From the NCBI GenBank assembly GCA_005223375.1, contig RXOD01005616.1, positions 1 to 13,226 on the forward strand: a DNA stretch of 13,226 bases. The letters run 5' to 3'. The translations under genes were made by a program, and so were the position numbers. Source of the stretch: Amoebophrya sp. AT5.2 (Eukaryota > Sar > Dinophyceae > Syndiniales > Amoebophryaceae). This document shows, piece by piece, positions 7,661 through 13,226 of this stretch. Below the pieces are notes generated by a model. The model was not told where the DNA came from. It made no database searches and was given only the letters and a program-made list of their open reading frames with translations. Within the stretch, counting starts at the first letter, position 1. Each line of letters opens with the position of its first letter.

Positions 7661-8345
7661 TTTCGAAGAAGTTTATAGCAGCTATACCCGATGCAAGACA
7701 GATAGAAGCTACTTCAAAAAGATCCGTGATAGTGGAGATGTAGATGTACTGCTTCGCATTAGGGACTCGACTTCCCCTTTGAATCTATGTCTATCGGTAT
7801 CGATGTGCTCATCGATCTAGCAGCTGCACTTGAGAAGTTGCTTCGTTTTCTTCTACAGAAGTGTGATGTCTGTCTGTTCCTTCGAAGCGATAAAAGGCCA
7901 AAAAAATACGGCGCTTTGCAGCCCGATGATGAACGAATTGTGAAGATGAACGAACAATAAACCTCCAAAAATTAGCAGTATTGCCGCACACGACAGGACG
8001 GAGTGAACTCAGATCCACCAGAGTTGCATTTGATGTCCATCCGATGTTGCAACGAAAGTAAGACGTGTATGTTCCTGATCGCGGTGAATCGCACTCACTT
8101 TGTCCGCAGCGCAGAATTGTTTTTCCGCAATTCTGTTGCCACGGAATGACACAGCTTGCTCAAAAATCGGTTTGTTTTTCTCAACGGACTGCAGTCGTTT
8201 TTCGCAGCGCAAGGTACCTACAGAGTTGACCACAAACGCGATCGCTTCTTCGACCAATCGCTTGTATCGGTGCGCGTCTGCAATCGATCAGTCTCCTTGC
8301 AGTCCAATCCACCCCCAATCGATCCGTTCTTCCCAAGAGCGTTCA
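7661..8345. other. Region between UBLCP1 and the TMEM14 gene
   Basis: It holds the UBLCP1 promoter and 5' leader and the 3' end of the TMEM14 transcript. One minus-strand open frame (8009-8271) is listed separately at low confidence. CAATCGATC is repeated at 8281-8289 and 8316-8324. Confidence 0.45.
8009..8271 (-). CDS. Possible small exon, unrecognised
   Basis: An open frame of about 87 codons with no ATG at its start; a TGA precedes it and the first in-frame near-start is TTG at 8257. Its composition looks protein-like (alternating charged and hydrophobic residues, for example RYKRLVEEAIAFVVNSV). It lies between the stop of the TMEM14 gene and the start of UBLCP1. The opposite strand is also open over the same stretch, so it could be a chance frame in a 3' untranslated region. 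No domain is recognised. Confidence 0.2.
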
Positions 8346-8759
8346 TCAGAGCGCCTTCGCAGTCCCAGCCCCCTTCGAGAACTCAACACTCTCCGCCCGC
8401 ACCAGCTCGTAGAAGTACAGGTAGAAAAGCACCGAAAAGGCCGAAAAGAACAGCATCAGGCCCGCCGGCATAAATTTCTTCGTCGTCGCGTACCGATAGC
8501 CGAAGAACGCCGCGAGCACGAAACTCACGCACAGGAGCGACTGGAGCCCGGTGGCGGTTACCTTCGGCGTCGGGCTGTTTGCTGAGTACAGCTTTGCGTA
8601 CGTGAGCCCATTCACGAGCAGCCCGAAGCAAACACCAGCGACGAGAGAGGGTATGGAGCCTGCTTTTGCGTACCCAACAACGCCCCCGACCAGGATCAAG
8701 GTGCCGTAGAGAAAGGAGTAGTAATAGGGAACAGAAGAACTCGTGGTCGTGAGTACCAT
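8346..8759 (-). CDS. TMEM14-family (UPF0136) small membrane protein
   Basis: A 137-residue integral membrane protein of the TMEM14 family. Animal TMEM14C is in the mitochondrial inner membrane and supports haem synthesis; plant FAX proteins of the same superfamily export fatty acids from plastids. Four hydrophobic helices are visible at about residues 11-31, 36-54, 70-88 and 95-118. Family hallmarks are GGVVGYAKAGSIPSLVAG near residues 24-41 and KKFMPAGLM near 93-101, both matching the conserved Gly-rich helix and the F-M-P-G loop. It is a single exon. The start is ATG at 8757-8759; sequence upstream stays in frame but reaches only non-ATG codons. It ends at TGA, followed at once by a second TGA. 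Length is close to the family norm of about 110 residues plus a short C-terminal tail. The exact organelle and substrate cannot be read from sequence. Confidence 0.9.
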   Translation of the reverse strand: MVLTTTSSSVPYYYSFLYGTLILVGGVVGYAKAGSIPSLVAGVCFGLLVNGLTYAKLYSANSPTPKVTATGLQSLLCVSFVLAAFFGYRYATTKKFMPAGLMLFFSAFSVLFYLYFYELVRAESVEFSKGAGTAKAL

Positions 8760-9086
8760 CTTGTTCTTGAGAAAGCAATCTAGGTCGTGTAGCAGTGGTT
8801 CTCCAGTTGTTGGCCGTGCCTTTTGAAGTCGTGAGGAAAGCTTTGCTTCGCGGCGAATCTGATGCAGAAGAAGGCGTCGTGGCAAACGTTGACTCTTGCT
8901 TCTTTAGATCGATGGCGGCTTTTCGTTCACCGACAAAACGAGGAGCTTGTCTTCTTCAGCCCTTTCTCACGACAACGAAGCACACAACAGCACACAACAA
9001 CAGTAGAACAACCATCTTCACTCCACGGTTCAAACTGACCTATCACAGTAGAGCCGCCTTCACGGAATCCACGCCTGGAGCGCCGC
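8760..9086. other. Spacer upstream of the TMEM14 gene
   Basis: No gene seen. It should contain the TMEM14 promoter and leader and the 3' end of the small membrane protein gene. A CA-rich low-complexity stretch (CACAACAGCACACAACAACAG) starts near 8980. If the alternative repeat-based splice of the next gene is used, coding would extend left into this region. Confidence 0.45.
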
Positions 9087-9420
9087 CTAGGAATTGGCTG
9101 TGTTGAGAGGCCCCCCTCCCGCACTACCGGCGGTGCATTTTTAGCCAGCACTCTGATGTCCTCCGCCGACGATGGGGGCTCACCGCCTCCACCACCGAGA
9201 AGGCGCGCCGAGAAGTAAGTACTTACCGCACTCCATGGGAAAACGCAATCAGCATCCAGCAGAACAGCAGCACTCCGAACGCCCCCATCGCGTACACCCA
9301 GCCCGGCAGCGGGAGGCCTTCCCGGTACTTCTGTTGCAGTATCGAGGGAAAGACCTCCGGGAAGGCCAGTTCGCCGACGAGTCGCGCCGCGTCCACGTTC
9401 ACCTCGCACCGCACCAGGGT
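9087..9420 (-). CDS. Small single-pass membrane protein, 5' end unresolved
   Basis: An unrecognised small protein. The main exon runs from about 9420 to 9227 and encodes an Ala/Val-rich soluble part (VDAARLVGELAFPEVFPSIL), a basic stretch, then one strong hydrophobic helix (GWVYAMGAFGVLLFCWMLIAF) ending in SHGVR. The donor GTAAGT begins at 9226. With AG at 9125-9124 the reading continues RAGGPLNTANS and stops at 9087, a complete C-terminus. Alternatively, removal between AGTGCGG repeats would give VREGGL and a longer basic tail into 8927-9123. In-frame TAA at 9421-9423 shows that an upstream exon with the start codon must exist or that translation begins inside. A strong donor (GACGTAAGTAAAG) near 9591 may end that first exon. 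Confidence 0.6.
9124..9226 (-). other. Intron of the small membrane protein gene
   Basis: It reads GT-AG, 103 nt. The donor is GTAAGTACTTAC, a perfect 12-nt palindrome (9215-9226), so the opposite strand also reads GTAAGT. AGTGCGG occurs at both junctions (exon end GGAGTGCGG; acceptor GGTAGTGCGG), so repeat-based removal is an alternative that changes the downstream frame. Confidence 0.6.
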
Positions 9421-9644
9421 TTACAGGTTGAAAAATAAACCCAGGAGCTATCAAGGTACAACTCGCTATGCTAGTTTCCTATGGCTGCAAAGTATGCTGG
9501 GTTCAGGGACACCAGCATCGAGACAAGTGGATCCATCGGCACAGGAGGCCGCAACCTTCTTCTCGGACGAGGGGCATACTTTACTTACGTCACAACTCTG
9601 GCAATCCTAGTGCCGCCTGACGGTGGTGCGGTGCGAAGTGAACG
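9396..9644. repeat. Inverted repeat, 20-nt arms, 209-nt loop
   Basis: The segment at 9396-9415 and that at 9625-9644 are reverse complements at 19 of 20 positions (core GGTGCGGTGCGA). The left arm lies at the 5' edge of the membrane-protein exon. The right arm is in the presumed upstream exon or leader. It may be the terminal inverted repeats of a 249-nt insertion or an RNA hairpin bringing two splice sites together. Confidence 0.75.
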
Positions 9645-9683
9645 CTTATCTAAAAATTCAACCTTGAGTTTAATGTTCAACCC
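9421..9683. other. Presumed intron and leader of the small membrane protein gene
   Basis: The minus strand holds a strong donor-like GTAAGTAAAG at about 9591 and a short frame beginning MDPLVSMLVSLNPAYF (near 9533-9473) that could be an exon. The plus strand is also open over 9481-9687 (MAAKYAGFRD...), with no recognisable domain. I cannot decide between them; the first fits the direction of all neighbours. Confidence 0.35.
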
Positions 9684-10370
9684 TTAAACCGTCTCCAGCA
9701 GCACCGGGTTGTCGCTCGCCTCCTGCACGTCGACGACCAAAAGGCGGAGTCTGGGGCACCCGCGCGACGTAAAACACTCATATTCCTCGTAGAAACTGGG
9801 GGCGTGAAACTGAAGCAGCTGCTTGTCAGAGACAAAATCCGATTTGCCTGAAGATGTTTTTCTTTCTTCGTCTTCAGCAGAGAGCTTCAAATCAGAGCCG
9901 TCGACTCGTCGCCGCCGTTTCGTCACAACCCGGTCGCCCCCGCAGCGCAGCTCCTCGTCGTTCACGTTCTGCAATTCCGTGTCGCCTTCCCGCTCCATGT
10001 GGTCTCTACTAGACCATGGTCGTGGGGGTGGGTCTCTACTAGACCCTCCACCAAACAGCAGCCTGCGCAAAAATCCGTTTGCCCCTGATGTGCTCCTGTT
10101 TTGCTTTTGTCGGTCCCGGTTCGCGTTGAACGCTCCGCGATCGCCGTCGAACTTCTTGCTGACGCGATCCGCCTCTACGCTCTCCCGGTCGCTGCTAAAA
10201 TAACCGCTCGCCGCCTGCCGCTGCCGTTTTTTCAACTCCACCGCGTACCTTAGAGCGAAAAGGAAAAAAGGAGCTCCGACGATTAATTTCCTTCCGGGAT
10301 TATCATCGCATGGGTTCGATTGGGGGAGGGCGAGGATGCGGGCCGCATTCTGTGCTCCTCTACCGATCAT
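9684..10370 (-). CDS. Hypothetical charged protein
   Basis: An unrecognised protein of 228 residues, from ATG 10368-10370 to the stop at 9684. Residues about 28-42 form one hydrophobic segment (KLIVGAPFFLFALRYAV) followed by a basic stretch, which could be a membrane anchor. The middle is rich in Arg, Asp, Ser and Gly and probably disordered. The C-terminus (LRLLVVDVQEASDNPVLLETV) looks structured. Around residues 109-123 the protein repeats SSRD because of a 30-nt duplication with a palindromic unit, so part of the middle may be a small insertion. CTAAGGTACG near 10249 could be a splice signal, but the frame is open across it. No function is assigned. Confidence 0.6.
   Translation of the reverse strand: MIGRGAQNAARILALPQSNPCDDNPGRKLIVGAPFFLFALRYAVELKKRQRQAASGYFSSDRESVEADRVSKKFDGDRGAFNANRDRQKQNRSTSGANGFLRRLLFGGGSSRDPPPRPWSSRDHMEREGDTELQNVNDEELRCGGDRVVTKRRRRVDGSDLKLSAEDEERKTSSGKSDFVSDKQLLQFHAPSFYEEYECFTSRGCPRLRLLVVDVQEASDNPVLLETV
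10001..10045. repeat. Two copies of a 15-nt palindromic unit, period 30
   Basis: GGTCTCTACTAGACC is identical at 10001-10015 and 10031-10045; its own ends (GGTCT/AGACC) are inverted repeats. The 30-nt period preserves frame in the 9684-10370 gene. The right copy is part of the 18-nt segment shared with UBLCP1 intron 2. Confidence 0.85.
10022..10039. repeat. 18-nt segment shared with 6533-6550
   Basis: Identical to the segment inside UBLCP1 intron 2, and it overlaps the right copy of the 30-nt period repeat. See the paired entry. Confidence 0.75.
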
Positions 10371-10430
10371 GAAATTGAAACAGTCGAGACAGAATACAAG
10401 TGGTAAAATTCAAGCGCCTACGCCTACGAT

Positions 10431-11211
10431 CTAAAGAACAGCAAGGCGCTCGCCCTTGGTGACGGCGGCGACCCAAGTAGCAACTAGGTGGGGCGCCGGC
10501 TCGCTACTACTTGGCCGTCGCCAGGGCGTGGGTGCGGGTCTTAGAGGAGAGCCGAGTACTAACACCGCAACAACCGCACATCCATGACCCCCATCGGACA
10601 ACCCGATCCCTACTGCACCAACTAGCGGCGACCTCCAGGTAGTAAACGTAAAAGTCCCCCACTCCTTCAGAGCGGTGCTTCGGGAAACTACGCCTACTTG
10701 ATCCTTTTCGTAAGTACGCCTCGAACTGCTCCGCATGCGCCGCGGCCACAACCTGCTCCAACCTCTCCGCGAAGGCCTCCAGAAAGGCCCCCACAGCCGC
10801 TCCGTGCTGCTGGGCCAGCTGCTGCGCCGCATCCGACAAATACGGTCGCGAAGAGGGCTCTTTCGTCGTGCTCTTTGTCTTTGTTCCATGTACTCCGCCC
10901 GGACCGGGGGACGAGGAGGACAAGAACGGCGAGCCCTCAAACTTGAACTCCAGCCGCACGCGCTCCTTGTTATATTCCGGCTGAAACTGCCGCGGACCCC
11001 ACAGCCGCAGGTTGGCAAAGGGAAAGCAGGAGGTGGCGGGGGTAAAACCCCCCTCCACGCTGAAGGTGAACTTCCCTGCTGCGTAGTCGGAGATCGGGAT
11101 TTGGCTCTTTTCGCAGGCGGCCAAGCGCTTGAAGACGAGCTCCTCTTCGCTGTTCACGTCGGCAACAGAGACGTGAGGAGTTGTACCGTCCTCCGGCGAG
11201 GTTGCGCTCAT
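10431..11211 (-). CDS. Hypothetical protein, two exons with a repeat-flanked intron
   Basis: An unrecognised protein of 206 residues after splicing. ATG is at 11209-11211, after an AT-richer leader. The N-terminal 90 residues look like a compact domain with aromatic and basic residues (FTFSVEGGF, LRLWGPRQFQPEYNKERVRLEFKF). A Ser/Pro/Gly linker follows, then a long helix (DAAQQLAQQHGAAVGAFLEAFAERLEQVV) that may form a coiled coil. Near the C-terminus, DFYVYYLEVA is interrupted by a 160-nt insertion between two GGTCGCCGC copies. Removing one period joins it in frame to AVTKGERLAVL and a TAG at 10431. Without removal the frame runs on through Cys- and Trp-rich residues of non-coding character to TAG at 10507-10509. 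No family is assigned. Confidence 0.65.
10465..10633 (-). other. 160-nt introner-like element between GGTCGCCGC repeats
   Basis: The 9-nt direct repeats lie at 10625-10633 and 10465-10473. Removing 160 nt at any equivalent position inside the repeat gives the same mRNA and an in-frame C-terminus. The repeat contains GT but no AG, so this splice cannot be GT-AG. Near its acceptor end CCAAGTAG (10473-10480) and CTACTTGG (10507-10514) form a perfect 8-nt stem. Confidence 0.75.
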
Positions 11212-11581
11212 CCGATTAAATCGCGAAAATCGGATTTCGCAAAGAAGTACTATGGTGCGCGCTGCGATATCAATCTCCTGAGTGCACTTCTGCGATCAAC
11301 GAATTCTGCGATGCGATTCACCCGTAATCTTTTTATGGCCTGGGAGCGATGCACTCAACCGAAGACTGACTGTTGCCGAGATCTGGAGCGCAGCTACTCT
11401 ACTCGCGGATCAACGAATACAGACCGATAGTGCTTTTGGTGCTGCCGCTGCGCCCCTTCTTCTATGTCAGGCTCAGGAGGGTGATTAGATCTTCAAAAAA
11501 AAACGAACTTCGACCGAGCAACAGTTCGGGCTCTTCCGCCCTGCTGGGCTTTGCATCACACCATGAGCAACGAATGAAGTA
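11212..11581. other. Spacer, no gene seen
   Basis: AT-richer DNA lies between the 10431-11211 gene and the short frame at 11582. Plus-strand open frames here start inside the neighbouring gene and have no recognisable content. It presumably holds the promoter and leader of the 10431-11211 gene. Confidence 0.5.
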
Positions 11582-11764
11582 CTAGAGCGAGGAACACAAA
11601 GACGCGCTACAATGAATTTGCATTGACGGCGGGACGTCCTCCCCTTCCAGGTGCCAGTACTGTTCGAGAAAAATTTCCGGATCCGTTGATGCGCCCCTGT
11701 AATATAAGTAATCCCAGAACAAGCCAAGTCGTACCGGTGAGGCTTGTTGGTCTGGCGCGTCCAT
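11582..11764 (-). CDS. Short orphan frame or exon
   Basis: A frame of 60 residues from ATG 11762-11764 to TAG 11582-11584. Its central part is rich in aromatic and acidic residues (GLFWDYLYYRGASTDPEIFL), a composition unlikely for random DNA, so it may be a real exon of a larger gene whose other parts I could not find. TGGACGCGC is repeated just at the start with a 19-nt period, which may mark an intron edge. The frame is open upstream of the ATG to a TAA at about 11888, with AG dinucleotides available as acceptors. No domain is recognised. Confidence 0.35.
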   Translation of the reverse strand: MDAPDQQASPVRLGLFWDYLYYRGASTDPEIFLEQYWHLEGEDVPPSMQIHCSASLCSSL

Positions 11765-12372
11765 ATTGCATATGCGCGTCCACGTCCACGTCGTGCAACT
11801 CACTATAGTGTCTTTAGCCGAAGCGACGAAGGTATTATGTCTAAGTTGGTCAAGCGGTAATTCGTGAGTTGTATCCACGAAGGTCAAGTCCGCTAATTGA
11901 AAAGGTCAAGTCCGCTAATTAAAAAATTTCGAAATCAAATGGTACTGCTACTTATACCCCGAATCCGCCATAGATATGCTTATGCAGTGTTAGTATTAGA
12001 TAGTGTTATGCGCTCCTGTTCCTGGTCCACCGCGGATTCCGCACCGGTGGTCGCCGTCGGAACCGAAACGTAAACCAACTATCGGAAATGAAGACTGCAG
12101 TATCATACTAGGTCGGCGGTCAGAAGTGATCGGGAGATTTACGAATGTCAAAATCGGTAGCTTGGATCGGATCCTCATCCTGCCTGGAAGACGATGCAGC
12201 CAGGATCTCCGATGAGATTCCGCCCGCCGCGGACGGATGATTTTTTCTGGTCGATCCTCCGCTGTGTACCAGCATAATACGAAGCACAATAAAGTTAAGT
12301 AAATGAGAAGATCAGCGTCAAATTACATAAAATCAAAAATGAATTTGGGCGTATCTCTAGATAGAATCATGG
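11765..12372. other. Spacer with tandem repeats, no secure gene
   Basis: Open frames on both strands (11996-12289 minus, 12003-12215 plus) lack recognisable content; the minus one begins at TTG. GC-rich inverted repeats occur near 12028-12051 (CCACC/GGTGG and GCGG/CCGC). The 22-nt tandem repeat at 11880-11920 lies here. Confidence 0.45.
11880..11920. repeat. Tandem repeat, 19-nt identical copies, period 22
   Basis: AAGGTCAAGTCCGCTAATT is identical at 11880-11898 and 11902-11920. A third, diverged copy (GGTCAAGCGGTAATT) lies at about 11848-11862. It is intergenic. Confidence 0.85.
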
Positions 12373-13226
12373 TCATAGAAGCAAGGCTTGCAGGTCGTAG
12401 GAGACTACGCCAAACCGCGCGCCACTGGTGCGTCCCAGCATGGAGTCGTCGCAGAACCGGTGCAGGAAGACGCTGCTCTTCTCGTCGAATGCGAATCCCG
12501 TCTGCCTCCGTTGACCCTCCTCGACGTTCCTCGACCGGTCCACCTCCCCCGACGCCTGTTGTGTGCGCTGCTCCTCCGCCCACGCCTTGTTGAATGCCAA
12601 AATGAACCGCTTCCCAACCACATTCTCGTCATCATCATGCAGCTCATCTTCAGCCTCTTCCTCTTCCTCGCCGAGCAGCACCGGTTCCTTATACGTACCG
12701 CCGTACAGGAAGCTGCGCGCCTCGCGCCACAGCGCGTCGCTGGTCGCCGGGATCCACCGCCAGCGCTCGCCGGCCGGGATCTCGTTAGGGGAGGCCTGAT
12801 ATTTAGCGGGAAGGGGAACGACCCTCCTGCTAGTTGTGGAGGGCCCTCGCCCCCTTTGTTGTTGTTGTTCCTGCAACTTCAACCGCAGCTTGGTCCTCGA
12901 GAAGACCTCCGACTCTTCCGCGGGGACGACGGCTTCCTGTGGACCTTTGCGCTGCGTCACCCGTTCCACCAAGTTCCGCCATTCCTCCAAATATTGTTTT
13001 TGCGCGGCAAGCTTTGCGGGGCATATAGTATTGGGCCTCCCGGCCGCGTCGCGATCCGCTCCTTTCAGCAACGCGCCATCATCTGCGGTCCACTCGCGCC
13101 AAGCCGCATTGGAGCCGATCACCACCACGCTTTTCGGGCCATACTGCCACTGCTGCGTGGCGGAGTTCCGGGGGTCCTCCCGGCGCAGCGCTCCTCTGTC
13201 TTGATCATGGCTTTGGCTACTCGCCC
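12373..13226 (-). CDS. Hypothetical protein, 5' part beyond the window
   Basis: An unrecognised protein, open from the right edge of the window to TGA at 12373-12375, giving at least 280 residues. There is no ATG in frame, so the start lies outside; a GTG at 13128 is not a likely start in a eukaryote. Visible parts, in order, are a Gln/Asp-rich segment, SVVVIGSNAAWREW, a basic/Gln-rich helix (LRLKLQEQQQQRGRG), RWRWIPATSDALWREARSFLYGGTY, a run of acidic residues (EEEEEAEDELHDDDE), then GKRFILAFNKAWAEEQ and a C-terminal RFGVVSYDLQALLL. The pattern of W/F-rich blocks separated by charged linkers suggests several small conserved motifs. No family is assigned. Confidence 0.6.
   Translation of the reverse strand, partial: ASSQSHDQDRGALRREDPRNSATQQWQYGPKSVVVIGSNAAWREWTADDGALLKGADRDAAGRPNTICPAKLAAQKQYLEEWRNLVERVTQRKGPQEAVVPAEESEVFSRTKLRLKLQEQQQQRGRGPSTTSRRVVPLPAKYQASPNEIPAGERWRWIPATSDALWREARSFLYGGTYKEPVLLGEEEEEAEDELHDDDENVVGKRFILAFNKAWAEEQRTQQASGEVDRSRNVEEGQRRQTGFAFDEKSSVFLHRFCDDSMLGRTSGARFGVVSYDLQALLL

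Noticed and set aside
8100..8585. Plus-strand open frames around the TMEM14 3' end
   Set aside because: They overlap the certain TMEM14 coding region and have basic, Ser/Pro-rich composition typical of antisense frames.
9223..9540. V-ATPase proteolipid subunit for the small membrane protein
   Set aside because: Only a loose resemblance of short hydrophobic pieces, in the wrong order, without the conserved acidic residue in a helix.
10308..10330. tRNA-like T-loop sequence (GGGTTCGATTGG)
   Set aside because: No matching acceptor, D or anticodon arms around it, and it lies inside a coding frame.
10689..10721. AGGCGTA direct repeat, period 26, in the 10431-11211 gene
   Set aside because: Removing 26 nt breaks the frame and gives an immediate stop, losing the good C-terminal reading; treated as chance.
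10735..11430. Plus-strand open frame of 231 codons
   Set aside because: It is antisense to the 10431-11211 gene and has no recognisable content.
1..13226. CRISPR arrays, bacterial operons, ribosome binding sites, rRNA
   Set aside because: No regular spacer-repeat array, Shine-Dalgarno pattern or rRNA sequence seen; gene families and introns are eukaryotic.

Overview
The window looks like nuclear DNA of a protist. It carries eukaryote-only gene families (a TDP2-type DNA repair phosphodiesterase, the proteasome phosphatase UBLCP1, a TMEM14-family membrane protein, a RING/TRAF-type zinc-finger protein), and their reading frames are broken by introns. All ten credible coding regions lie on the minus strand, so transcription runs from right to left. 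Coding parts are GC-rich and spacers are more AT-rich. One-way gene arrays plus repeat-flanked, non-canonical introns fit a dinoflagellate-lineage alveolate, and in particular an Amoebophrya-like Syndiniales parasite, where invasive introns of this kind are known. That placement is inference.

Layout, left to right: an unknown protein with an Arg/Ser tail (355-828); a RING/TRAF zinc-finger protein (1531-2004); a three-exon TDP2 homologue (2772-5073); a three-exon UBLCP1 homologue (5750-7660); a possible small frame (8009-8271); a TMEM14-family protein (8346-8759); a small single-pass membrane protein (9087-9420); an unknown charged protein (9684-10370); an unknown two-exon protein (10431-11211); a short orphan frame (11582-11764); and a gene cut by the right edge (12373-13226). 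I see no sign of an operon or shared pathway; these look like unrelated housekeeping and lineage-specific genes.

The main discovery is in the introns. Two (UBLCP1 intron 2 and the intron of the 10431-11211 gene) restore the expected frame only if removed between short direct repeats (AGCG; GGTCGCCGC), and no GT-AG choice does so. TDP2 intron 1 lies between GACTG copies and has imperfect inverted ends, one of which resembles an end of UBLCP1 intron 2. Smaller in-frame insertions flanked by direct repeats (39, 66 and 30 nt) occur inside exons. Together they look like introner-like transposable elements caught at several sizes, perhaps spliced by a relaxed or repeat-guided mechanism.

Limits: exon boundaries were inferred by eye from frame, family alignment from memory and repeats. 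TDP2 intron 2 and UBLCP1 intron 1 could not be resolved. No search or transcript data were available.
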